Position numbers and translations under genes: made by a program. Below, piece after piece: positions 1 through 6,855 of a DNA stretch of 12,373 bases. Position 1 is the stretch's first letter; each line of letters opens with the position of its first letter. The stretch comes from Alphaproteobacteria bacterium (GTDB lineage Bacteria; Pseudomonadota; Alphaproteobacteria; MED-G09): assembly GCA_018658685.1 (NCBI GenBank), contig JABHUT010000036.1, positions 1 to 12,373 of the forward strand, written 5' to 3'. The notes under the pieces are model-generated. The model had not been told where the DNA came from and ran no database searches. It saw only the letters and a program-made list of their open reading frames with translations.

Positions 1-255
1 AGAAGTTCACAGATAGGCGCATGGGCATCCACTCAGTCTAAGAAGTTATCAAAACGAGAAGATTTAGAAAAAAGGTATAATGAGTTATCTTCAAAGTATA
101 AAAATAAAGATATACCTCGTCCACCACATTGGGGCGGTTATGTGATTATACCTAACACAATAGAGTTTTGGGATAATAGGCCTTATAGGCTTCATGAAAG
201 ATTACTTTTTGAGAAAAAAAAGGATGAGTGGATACCTGTTAATTTATTCCCCTAG
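1..255 (+). CDS. pdxH: Pyridoxamine 5'-phosphate oxidase, C-terminal part (5' end outside window)
   Basis: This is the last 84 codons of an FMN-dependent oxidase that converts pyridoxine/pyridoxamine 5'-phosphate to pyridoxal 5'-phosphate in the cytoplasm. The frame is open from the first base to TAG at 253-255. Family hallmarks are visible: an RSSQIGAWAS segment at the very start (substrate/FMN-binding region), then PPHWGGY, then IEFWDNRPYRLHER, containing the conserved R-x-H pair, and an ending in NLFP that resembles the usual RLxP C-terminus. The missing N-terminal part should be roughly 110-130 residues. Its stop codon overlaps the stop of the convergent MBL hydrolase gene inside a CTAG palindrome, so there is no intergenic terminator. 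Identification is by recognised family motifs and is very secure. Confidence 0.95.
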   Translation, partial: RSSQIGAWASTQSKKLSKREDLEKRYNELSSKYKNKDIPRPPHWGGYVIIPNTIEFWDNRPYRLHERLLFEKKKDEWIPVNLFP

Positions 256-1142
256 TTAATTTCATAAAAGCCATCTAAGTTTGAACCATCTACTTTGATT
301 TGTCCTTTTTTTATCATTCTTTTTAGATGAGCTAATGTAGACATTGATGCTGCTGGGTAAAGCCTAGTATCAACATCTGCGTAAATAATTTTAACTATAT
401 CTGTAATTTTATTTTTTCCTGATTTTATAGCTTTCTCTATTTGATTTTCTCTCTCCAATCTGTGAGTAATATACTTCTTTACCAAACTCAGGGGATTTTT
501 TATCATCTTTCCATGTGTTGGTAGATAATACTGCTCTTTTCTCAGAAGCAACTTTTCTAATGACTGCATATACTCTTCCATATCCCCATCAGGCGGAACA
601 ATTACTGTAGTTGACCAGCCCATAACATGATCACCAGAAAATAAAATTTTTTCTTCCTTTAATGAGTAACATAGGTGATTTGATGTGTGACCTGGTGTAT
701 GAATAGCCTCTAGTGTCCAATCTTTTCCTTTAATTATGTCTTTATCTTTAATGCTTACATCATATACAAATTCTTTATCGTAACCTTCTTCAAATTTATT
801 TTCTTCACCAGTATTTATGCTTTTATTATCAAACGAATAAATAAGCGCACCCGTTTTCTCTTTAAGTAATTTTGATAGAGGTGAGTGGTCATTGTGTGTG
901 TGGGTAATAATTATATGTGTTATTTTTTGATTTTTTGTTGCATTTAAAATTGCTTGAAGATGACTCTCATCAATTGGCCCAGGATCTATAACTGCCAAAT
1001 CTTGTGACCCAATAATATATGTTCCAGTTCCTGTATATGTAAAAGGTCCTGGATTTTTTGCTATTACCCTTCTGACTAGTGGAGTGATTTGATCACAAAC
1101 TCCATACTCAAAGGAAAAATCTACCAAATCATTTTTATTCAT
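252..1142 (-). CDS. MBL-fold metallo-hydrolase (LACTB2-like, with C-terminal winged helix)
   Basis: Metallo-beta-lactamase-fold hydrolase of about 296 residues (301 if the upstream GTG at 1157 is used). Metal ligands, numbered from the ATG, are in THTHNDHS (H81, H83, D85, H86), PGHTSNH (H152), SGDHVMG (D171) and PTHG (H210), as expected for a dinuclear-zinc hydrolase. The last 50-60 residues, ending in LAHLKRMIKKGQI, resemble the small winged-helix extension of LACTB2-like proteins rather than glyoxalase II. The substrate cannot be read from sequence; LACTB2 itself is an RNase, and other relatives are thioesterases. The ATG at 1142 follows the tldD stop after one base (TAA-A-ATG), with AGGTGG about 11 nt upstream inside tldD. 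The alternative GTG has no clear Shine-Dalgarno. It is probably translationally coupled to tldD. Fold is certain, function is not. Confidence 0.9.
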   Translation of the reverse strand: MNKNDLVDFSFEYGVCDQITPLVRRVIAKNPGPFTYTGTGTYIIGSQDLAVIDPGPIDESHLQAILNATKNQKITHIIITHTHNDHSPLSKLLKEKTGALIYSFDNKSINTGEENKFEEGYDKEFVYDVSIKDKDIIKGKDWTLEAIHTPGHTSNHLCYSLKEEKILFSGDHVMGWSTTVIVPPDGDMEEYMQSLEKLLLRKEQYYLPTHGKMIKNPLSLVKKYITHRLERENQIEKAIKSGKNKITDIVKIIYADVDTRLYPAASMSTLAHLKRMIKKGQIKVDGSNLDGFYEIN

Positions 1143-1143
1143 T

Positions 1144-2568
1144 TTAAGAAGTTCCACCTACAGTTATTTCGTCAATCCTTAATGTTGGTTGCCCTACACC
1201 AACCGGAACACTTTGACCTGCTTTTCCACATGTTCCAATCCCATCATCCAATGATGAGTCATTCCCTACCATTTTGATTTTATTTAAAGCCTTTGGACCA
1301 TCTCCTATTAGAGTTGCACCTTTTATTGGAGAGCATATTTTGCCATTTTCAATTTGATATCCTTCTGTGCAACTGAAAACAAATTTTCCAGAAGTGATAT
1401 CAACTTGGCCACCTCCAAAATTTACCATATATAAACCTTTTTTAACGGATTTTATTATTTCATTAGGATTATATTGTCCGTCCGTCATGTAGGTATTTGT
1501 CATTCTTGGCATAGGTTGATACATAAAGTTTTCTCTCCTTCCATTTCCGGTCGGCCTATCATTCATTAATCTAGCATTCATATTATCTTGAAGGTATCCT
1601 TTCAAAATTCCGTTCTCAATTAAAACTGTTTCTTGAGTAATAGTTCCCTCATCATCAATATTTAATGACCCCCTCCTATCAGGTATTGCTCCATTATCCA
1701 CAACCGTTACTTGTTCATCGGCAACTTTTTGACCGAGCATATTTGAAAACGCTGACGTTCCTTTTCTATTAAAGTCACCCTCTAATCCATGACCAACAGC
1801 TTCATGCAAAAGAACGCCTGGCCATCCTGAAGCTAAAACCACAGTCATTTCTCCAGCAGGTGTATCAATTGAATCAAGATTTGTTAGCGCTTGCTTTAAA
1901 GCTTTTTTTGCAGCGTGTTGGTAAAAATCCTTTGAATTTAATCTTGTGTAGTCCCATCTTCCACCAGTCCCATAAGACCCTGATTCTTGTCTCTTACCAT
2001 TATTGACAATAACTGAGATATTTAGTCTTACTAAAGGTCTTTCATCTGTATAAATTTCACCTTCTTTTCCAAAAATTACTATTGACTGAAAGTTACCTGC
2101 CAGACTTACACTCACTTGTTGGACTCGATTATCATAACTTCTCAAAAACGCATCTATATTTTTGACAAGTTCAATCTTTTCATCAAAAGAAATAGAATTT
2201 AAGGGGTTTTCTTTTGAGTATAGATTTTTTTCAAATTTCTTATTATTTTTAATTTTAGAGTGATCTGTTTCAGAAACTAGTATTTCTTTTCCACTTCTTG
2301 CAGTTTGTATAGCTTCCAACGACGACTTAATTGATTTTTTACTTAGTATTGTCGAGTTTGCATAACCAGTTATATCACCTGATACTAAACGAGATCCAAA
2401 ACCGCTGTTAATATCAAAACTTGCATTTTTTAACCTACCATCATCAAAAAGAAATGATTCGCTTGGAGTGGTTTCAAAAAAAAGTTCGCCATCATCTGAC
2501 CCATTAAGAGCCTCTTGAACCATAGAAGAAACTTGATCTTTTTCAATGTCATCAAACATATTATCCAT
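1144..2568 (-). CDS. tldD: TldD metalloprotease (TldD/PmbA family)
   Basis: A 474-residue protein of normal TldD length. TldD with TldE (PmbA) forms a cytoplasmic zinc protease that degrades unfolded peptides; it matures microcin B17 and degrades CcdA in E. coli. The zinc motif HEAVGH is at 255-260 (H255, E256, H260). C447 in GTCGKAGQSVPVGVGQPTLR is the conserved C-terminal cysteine ligand. NFGGGQVD and FSCTEGYQIENGKI near 384-411 are further family signatures. The partner tldE is not in the window. Start: ATG at 2568 has AAAGG nine bases upstream; a second ATG three codons in is possible. It is the first gene of a two-gene minus-strand unit with the MBL hydrolase and is divergent from thrC across an 84-bp spacer. 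Identification is strong. Confidence 0.95.
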   Translation of the reverse strand: MDNMFDDIEKDQVSSMVQEALNGSDDGELFFETTPSESFLFDDGRLKNASFDINSGFGSRLVSGDITGYANSTILSKKSIKSSLEAIQTARSGKEILVSETDHSKIKNNKKFEKNLYSKENPLNSISFDEKIELVKNIDAFLRSYDNRVQQVSVSLAGNFQSIVIFGKEGEIYTDERPLVRLNISVIVNNGKRQESGSYGTGGRWDYTRLNSKDFYQHAAKKALKQALTNLDSIDTPAGEMTVVLASGWPGVLLHEAVGHGLEGDFNRKGTSAFSNMLGQKVADEQVTVVDNGAIPDRRGSLNIDDEGTITQETVLIENGILKGYLQDNMNARLMNDRPTGNGRRENFMYQPMPRMTNTYMTDGQYNPNEIIKSVKKGLYMVNFGGGQVDITSGKFVFSCTEGYQIENGKICSPIKGATLIGDGPKALNKIKMVGNDSSLDDGIGTCGKAGQSVPVGVGQPTLRIDEITVGGTS

Positions 2569-2638
2569 AAATAATTACCTTTAAAATTAATTGTTGTATC
2601 TTTTTCATAATAAAATATTCCATTTACTATGGATAGGA

Positions 2639-2644
2639 TATAAT
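2639..2644 (+). promoter_or_regulatory. Candidate -10 box of thrC (TATAAT)
   Basis: A perfect TATAAT lies eight bases before the thrC ATG. A sigma-70 start site about seven bases after the hexamer would fall near 2651, giving a leader of only about two bases. No convincing -35 hexamer sits 16-18 bp upstream; the best match, at 2617-2622, is 3 of 6. The spacer is AT-rich, so chance matches are likely. The only Shine-Dalgarno-like string (AGGAT, 2635-2639) is 13 bases from the ATG and overlaps this box. Confidence 0.4.
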
Positions 2645-2652
2645 TACTAACT

Positions 2653-4023
2653 ATGAAATATATTTCTACAAGAGGAGAATCCAAAGAGCTTGGATTTGAA
2701 GATGTACTTTTAAAGGGCTTGGCTACTGATGGTGGCCTTTACGTACCTTTAGAGTGGCCTTCCATAGATTATAAAAAATTAAACAATCAATTTTATTGGC
2801 AAGATGCGGCTGAAATTCTTTATCCATTTTTTAATGATTTTATTAATAAGGAAGAGTTAAATTTATTAACAAAAAAGGCATATTCATCTTTTCAAACTGA
2901 GGATATGACTCCCCTGATTCAACTTGATGATAATAAGTATTTGCTGGAACTCTTCCATGGACCTACTCTTGCTTTTAAAGACTTTGCTATGCTTCTTCTT
3001 GCTGAATTATTTGATTTATCTTTAAAAAAAAGAAATGAAAAAATAACTATTATTGGCGCTACCTCTGGTGATACCGGAAGCGCAGCAATTGAAGCTTTTA
3101 AGCAAAGTGAGAACGTAAACGTTTTTATATTTTTTCCTAAAGATAGAGTTTCTGAGATACAGAGAAAACAAATGACAACAGCAATCGGAGAGGGCGTCTT
3201 TCCAATTGAGATTAACGGTACATTCGATGATTGCCAAAATATTGTTAAGGCTCTTTTTAATGATTTAAGTTTCAATGATGAAGTTAATCTTGGTGCGATT
3301 AATTCTATTAACTGGGGAAGGATTGCTGCGCAAATTGTATATTATTTTACTTCCTTTAAGTTGATTAAAAATGGACCTGTTTCTTACTCCGTTCCTACTG
3401 GTAACTTTGGTGATATATTAGCCGGTTGGGTTGCTAAGAAAATGGGTCTTCCAATCGATAACCTATTAATTGCAACGAATGAGAATGATATTTTAGCAAG
3501 GGCATTGGAAAATGGAATTTATTCAATAGATAAAGCAAAGGCGACAATGTCTCCAAGCATGGATATTCAAATTTCAAGTAATTTTGAGCGCTTACTTTTT
3601 GAAGCTTACGGAAGGGATACATCTAAGATTAAAAATCTTATGAATAACCTCAAGGAAAATAAAGAGTTCCAAATAGATAGTCGTGCATTAAAATTTATAA
3701 AAGAAGATTTCTTAGCAAAAAGTATTACTGAAAAGGCCACAAAGGATTGCATTGCAGATGTTTATAAAAAATCAGGATATATTTTGGATCCGCACTCAGC
3801 TGTTGGATATGCTGCGACTGATATTTTATCTTCAGATGGATCAATAATAACTCTTGGTACAGCTCATCCCTCAAAATTTCCTAACGCAGTAAAAAGCAGT
3901 TTGGGAATAATTCCAGATATGCCAGAAAGATTAAAAAAAGTTATGAGTGGTGGTGAAAGTTTTTCTGAAATGAGTATTGATATTTCTAAAATTAAAGACT
4001 TTATTCGTTCAAATATTAAATAA
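2653..4023 (+). CDS. thrC: Threonine synthase
   Basis: PLP-dependent lyase that converts O-phospho-L-homoserine to threonine and phosphate, the last step of threonine synthesis. The 456-residue length fits the bacterial fungal-type threonine synthases. The N-terminus MKYISTRGES, followed by LATDGGLYVP, is the standard family start, so the start codon is firm. The PLP Schiff-base lysine is K109 in FHGPTLAFKD. The phosphate-binding loop is near TSGDTGSAA (138-145), and PTGNFGDILAGW follows around residue 245. Homoserine kinase (thrB), which supplies its substrate, is in the window but in another unit on the other strand. The gene is probably cotranscribed with the dipeptidase 17 bases downstream. 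A TATAAT very close to the ATG suggests a short or absent leader. Confidence 0.97.
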   Translation: MKYISTRGESKELGFEDVLLKGLATDGGLYVPLEWPSIDYKKLNNQFYWQDAAEILYPFFNDFINKEELNLLTKKAYSSFQTEDMTPLIQLDDNKYLLELFHGPTLAFKDFAMLLLAELFDLSLKKRNEKITIIGATSGDTGSAAIEAFKQSENVNVFIFFPKDRVSEIQRKQMTTAIGEGVFPIEINGTFDDCQNIVKALFNDLSFNDEVNLGAINSINWGRIAAQIVYYFTSFKLIKNGPVSYSVPTGNFGDILAGWVAKKMGLPIDNLLIATNENDILARALENGIYSIDKAKATMSPSMDIQISSNFERLLFEAYGRDTSKIKNLMNNLKENKEFQIDSRALKFIKEDFLAKSITEKATKDCIADVYKKSGYILDPHSAVGYAATDILSSDGSIITLGTAHPSKFPNAVKSSLGIIPDMPERLKKVMSGGESFSEMSIDISKIKDFIRSNIK

Positions 4024-4027
4024 ATTT

Positions 4028-4032
4028 AAGGA
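4028..4032 (+). promoter_or_regulatory. Shine-Dalgarno that fixes the TTG start of the dipeptidase
   Basis: AAGGA lies eight bases before TTG at 4041, directly after the thrC stop. It is the main reason to accept a TTG start, because the frame downstream of this point begins with an intact signal peptide. Confidence 0.65.
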
Positions 4033-4040
4033 TAATAATT

Positions 4041-5255
4041 TTGAGTTTCTTTTATAAATATTTTTTTATTTTAATCTTCTTATTACTATCAATACCTGTT
4101 TATGCAGAATATTTAACCTTGGATTCTCATATTGATATACCATTCGATTATATGGATAATCCTAAGCATGACCCTGGCAACTCAACTGAAATGCAAGTTG
4201 ATTTTTCTAAAATGGAAACTGGTGGACTAGATTCAGGGTTTTTCATTGTTTACGTTGGCCAGTCTAATTTAACTGACGAGGGATTTAAAAAAGCAAAAGA
4301 ACAAGCTATGTTGAAATTTAGTGCCATTCACAAAATGCTTCAAAAATATCCAGATAAAATTCTCCCTGCTTTGGAGCCTGATGATATCAGGAAGGCCAAG
4401 GAAAAAGGAAAAATATCTGCAGCTATAGGTATAGAAAATGGTTATATTTTAGGGAATAATATAAACTTATTAGAAGATTTTTATGATTTAGGAGCTAGGT
4501 ACATGACGCTTGCTCATATTGGACATAATCAAATTTCAGATAGCTCAATACCAAAGAAGTCTCTAAATGACCCTCTTGAAATGCACGGTGGTTTATCTAT
4601 TTTTGGTAAGCAGGTAATTTCAAAAATGAATGAATTGGGTATAATGGTCGATATTAGTCATGTTTCTGATAAAGCAGCCTTGCAGGCTATTCAATTATCA
4701 GAGGCCCCTGTAATTGCCTCTCACTCATCTGCAAGGGCTATAGCAAATCACCCAAGGAATTTACCGGATAATATTATAAAAGAAATTGCAAACAATAGTG
4801 GGGTTATTCAGGTCGTAGCTTTTTCATCTTATGTAGAAATTAATAAAGAGAGGAATAATGCAATTAATTCATTAAGAAAGTTTATTGTCAATTTAACGGG
4901 TGATAAGGTTTTTATTTATAGGAAACATACAGAAAACCCTCAATATAAAATAAAGATGGATGAAATTAATAGAGATTTCCCTCTACCTAGTGTAGATCAG
5001 TTTATCGATCATTTGGACTACATCGTTAATTTAGTCGGCATAGATTATGTAGGTATTTCATCTGATTTTGGAGGGGGCGGAGGCATTGATGGATGGATGG
5101 ATGCTTCACAAACTAAAAATATAACTTCAGCTCTTTTGAAAAGAGGGTATTCAAAAAATGATATCAAGAAAATTTGGTCTGAAAATTTTTTAAGGGTTTG
5201 GACTGATGTTACAAATCATTCAAAGAAAAAATCTAAGCAAAACCTCTCTGATTAG
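4041..5255 (+). CDS. Secreted membrane-dipeptidase-like protein (peptidase M19)
   Basis: A 404-residue zinc dipeptidase of the M19 (renal dipeptidase) family, which hydrolyses dipeptides. Residues 1-22 form a Sec signal peptide, a long hydrophobic run ending in VYA, with cleavage expected before E23, so the mature enzyme should be periplasmic or envelope-bound. Metal ligands visible are H30 and D32 in DSHIDIP, E132 in GIENGY, H207 in DISHVSD and H228 in ASHSS. HPRNLPD (237-243) and the catalytic-pocket aspartate D342 in SSDFGGGGG are also present. It starts with TTG at 4041, supported by AAGGA at 4028-4032 with an 8-base spacing; no nearby ATG keeps the signal peptide. Its 3' end overlaps the convergent yqgE gene by 23 bases. 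Whether it acts on cell-wall or dietary dipeptides cannot be told. Confidence 0.92.
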   Translation: MSFFYKYFFILIFLLLSIPVYAEYLTLDSHIDIPFDYMDNPKHDPGNSTEMQVDFSKMETGGLDSGFFIVYVGQSNLTDEGFKKAKEQAMLKFSAIHKMLQKYPDKILPALEPDDIRKAKEKGKISAAIGIENGYILGNNINLLEDFYDLGARYMTLAHIGHNQISDSSIPKKSLNDPLEMHGGLSIFGKQVISKMNELGIMVDISHVSDKAALQAIQLSEAPVIASHSSARAIANHPRNLPDNIIKEIANNSGVIQVVAFSSYVEINKERNNAINSLRKFIVNLTGDKVFIYRKHTENPQYKIKMDEINRDFPLPSVDQFIDHLDYIVNLVGIDYVGISSDFGGGGGIDGWMDASQTKNITSALLKRGYSKNDIKKIWSENFLRVWTDVTNHSKKKSKQNLSD

Positions 5256-5811
5256 ATAAAGATCCTATATTAATCCCCATATTAGATATTACTTTCAGCC
5301 AAACTAATTCAGTATTTTCTTCAAAAATGATATTTGTATCAGAATTCCATATTAACCAGTCGCTCGATTTAATCTCAGATTCTAGTTGGCCCGATTCCCA
5401 TTCTGAGAACCCGATAAATAATTTAGATTTACTAGGAAATTTAGCATCAATTAATAAAGGCAGTATTTTCTTTGACCCTGTAATCGAACACTCAGTATTC
5501 GATATTTTATCGGTTTCAGGCATCGAATAGTCATTTGAGTGAAGAATTACAACTCTTTCAAGATCAACAGGCCCACCATAAAATACACCTATATTTTTAT
5601 TAAAATTAAAATCATCTAAATCAATATCCTGAGAATTTTTTTCTATAATTTCTTTGTAACTTAATATATCTGTTGGTTTATTAATTATTAATCCTTTTGC
5701 ACCCTCGTCCGAGTAAGAAGTTATTAGAATAACGGACTTTTTAAATCGTTCATCATCCATTCCCGGCATAGCAATTAAAAATTGACCAATTAAAGATGTT
5801 TCTTGGGGCAT
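5233..5811 (-). CDS. yqgE: YqgE/AlgH family protein (DUF179)
   Basis: A 192-residue cytoplasmic protein of the YqgE/AlgH family, about the usual length. Signature segments are GQFLIAMPGMDD (9-20), GLIINKP (40-46), FYGGPV (77-82) and GFSEWESGQLE (134-144). The biochemical role is not settled. AlgH was described as a regulator of alginate synthesis in Pseudomonas, but the family is broadly conserved in organisms without alginate, and structures did not reveal an enzyme activity. AGGA sits a few bases before the ATG. The gene is divergent from the peroxiredoxin across 113 bp and overlaps the dipeptidase gene tail-to-tail by 23 bp. Family assignment is firm, function unknown. Confidence 0.93.
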   Translation of the reverse strand: MPQETSLIGQFLIAMPGMDDERFKKSVILITSYSDEGAKGLIINKPTDILSYKEIIEKNSQDIDLDDFNFNKNIGVFYGGPVDLERVVILHSNDYSMPETDKISNTECSITGSKKILPLLIDAKFPSKSKLFIGFSEWESGQLESEIKSSDWLIWNSDTNIIFEENTELVWLKVISNMGINIGSLSNQRGFA

Positions 5812-5866
5812 TTGGATTCCTATAAAAAAGATAATTTTATTTATTACTTATAAATGATAATCTTTT

Positions 5867-5909
5867 ATTTATATAAATGTTATAGATTGTCTATATAAAT
5901 AATTATTTA
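5867..5909. repeat. Three adjacent palindromes in the yqgE/peroxiredoxin divergent spacer
   Basis: Seen directly: a perfect 12-bp palindrome ATTTATATAAAT (5867-5878), an inverted repeat TATAGA-N3-TCTATA (5881-5895) and a perfect 14-bp palindrome TAAATAATTATTTA (5896-5909). They end eight bases before the peroxiredoxin Shine-Dalgarno. Such symmetry is typical of dimeric repressor or activator sites. The spacer is almost pure A+T, where palindromes arise by chance, so only the middle element, which contains G and C, is moderately persuasive. Confidence 0.4.
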
Positions 5910-5916
5910 ATATTAC

Positions 5917-5920
5917 GGAG
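5917..5920 (+). promoter_or_regulatory. Shine-Dalgarno of the peroxiredoxin gene
   Basis: GGAG lies four bases before the first ATG (5925) and seven before the second, adjacent ATG (5928). The second ATG has the more usual spacing, so the protein may begin MTIKEG rather than MMTIKEG. Confidence 0.7.
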
Positions 5921-5924
5921 AAAA

Positions 5925-6413
5925 ATGATGACTATTAAAGAAGGCGATAAATTACCAGAAGTTACACTTCACCATATGACTGAAAATGGACCAACTCCAA
6001 TAACCACAAGTGAACTCTTCGGTGGAAAAAAATCAGTTCTTTTTGCTGTTCCGGGTGCATTTACACCTGGATGCTCAATGCAACATTTACCAGGCTTTGT
6101 AAACAATTCTGACGAAATCCTTAGTAAAGGTGTTGATCAAATTGTTTGTTTATCTGTTAATGATTCATTTGTTATGGATGCGTGGGGAAAGGATAAAGGT
6201 ACCGGCGATAAAATTTTAATGTTGGGTGATGGAAATGGAGACTTTACAGAGGCAACAGGCTTGACTATGGATGGTTCAGGATTTGGTCTTGGCTCTAGAT
6301 CATTAAGATACTCAATGATTGTTGATGATAACTCTGTAACAAAGTTAAATTTAGAATCAAATCCAGGCGAAATTGCAGAATCAAGTGCCGAAAATATTCT
6401 TGAGCAATTATAA
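5925..6413 (+). CDS. Peroxiredoxin, Prx5-like (AhpC/TSA superfamily)
   Basis: A 162-residue thiol peroxidase that reduces H2O2 and organic hydroperoxides. The peroxidatic cysteine C50 lies in PGAFTPGCSMQHLPGF (43-58), the Prx5 active-site signature (P-x-x-x-T-x-x-C). C75 in IVCLSVND is the other typical cysteine of bacterial and plant type II (PrxII) forms. R128 in GLGSRSLRYS completes the usual active site. There is no fused glutaredoxin domain, so reduction would need a separate glutaredoxin or thioredoxin. It stands alone on the plus strand, divergent from yqgE, and its stop is only 7 bp from the rnhA stop. The upstream palindromes suggest regulation, possibly by oxidative stress, but I could not match them to a known regulator. 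Confidence 0.95.
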   Translation: MMTIKEGDKLPEVTLHHMTENGPTPITTSELFGGKKSVLFAVPGAFTPGCSMQHLPGFVNNSDEILSKGVDQIVCLSVNDSFVMDAWGKDKGTGDKILMLGDGNGDFTEATGLTMDGSGFGLGSRSLRYSMIVDDNSVTKLNLESNPGEIAESSAENILEQL

Positions 6414-6420
6414 ATAATTT

Positions 6421-6855
6421 TTATTGATTAATTATACCCATTCGGGCGAGCTCATCAGCTCGCTCGTTTCCTGGGTCGCCAGCGTGTCCTTTTACCCATT
6501 TCCATAAAACTCTTCTCTCATTGTGAAGGGTATCTAGCTCTTTCCATAAATCAGAATTTTTTACTGGCTTCTTTGATGCTGTTTGCCAGTTATTTTTTTT
6601 CCAATTATGTATCCATTTAGTTATGCCATCCTTTACATAATTTGAGTCAGTGAAAAGTATAATTTCATAATCTTTATCAATATAATTAAGTGCTTTAATG
6701 GCCGCCATTAATTCCATTCGGTTGTTTGTTGTATTTTCTTCACCTCCATTTAAATCAATAGTTTCTTCATTAATTTTAATGGTAGCACCCCATCCACCAG
6801 GTCCAGGGTTACCAGAACATGCTCCATCTGTGTAAACTTCTGCTTTTTTATCCAT
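6421..6855 (-). CDS. rnhA: Ribonuclease HI
   Basis: Endonuclease that cuts RNA in RNA-DNA hybrids (primer removal, R-loop clearance). At 144 residues it has almost the length of the E. coli enzyme, and the catalytic residues fall at equivalent positions: D10 in VYTDGACSGNPGPGGWG, E48 in NRMELMAA, D70 in LFTDSNYV and D134 in NERADELA. H124 lies in KGHAGDPGN. The basic W-rich handle region (WIHNWKKNNWQ, 81-91) is present. The start ATG overlaps the thrB stop by one base (TAATG), so it is very likely translated by coupling as the last gene of ispH-thrB-rnhA. Confidence 0.97.
   Translation of the reverse strand: MDKKAEVYTDGACSGNPGPGGWGATIKINEETIDLNGGEENTTNNRMELMAAIKALNYIDKDYEIILFTDSNYVKDGITKWIHNWKKNNWQTASKKPVKNSDLWKELDTLHNERRVLWKWVKGHAGDPGNERADELARMGIINQ

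Noticed and set aside
2430..2684. 84-codon minus-strand frame spanning the tldD start and the divergent spacer
   Set aside because: Overlaps the tldD N-terminus in another frame and would remove the tldD/thrC promoter region; no protein features.
2919..3275. 118-codon open frame on the minus strand inside thrC
   Set aside because: Antisense to the PLP-binding region of a well-identified threonine synthase; composition is that of a shadow frame.
5850..5870. Fur-box-like ATGATAATC upstream of the peroxiredoxin
   Set aside because: Only the central part matches; over the 19-bp consensus I count about 12 matches, which is expected in such AT-rich DNA.
5881..5895. OxyR box upstream of the peroxiredoxin (ATAG...CTAT)
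   Set aside because: The ATAG and CTAT halves are separated by five bases, not the seven of the OxyR consensus, and no second ATAG/CTAT pair follows at the expected distance.
6398..6435. Bidirectional terminator between the peroxiredoxin and rnhA
   Set aside because: AATAA-TTT-TTATT can form a hairpin, but it has no G-C pairs and would be too weak to act as an intrinsic terminator.
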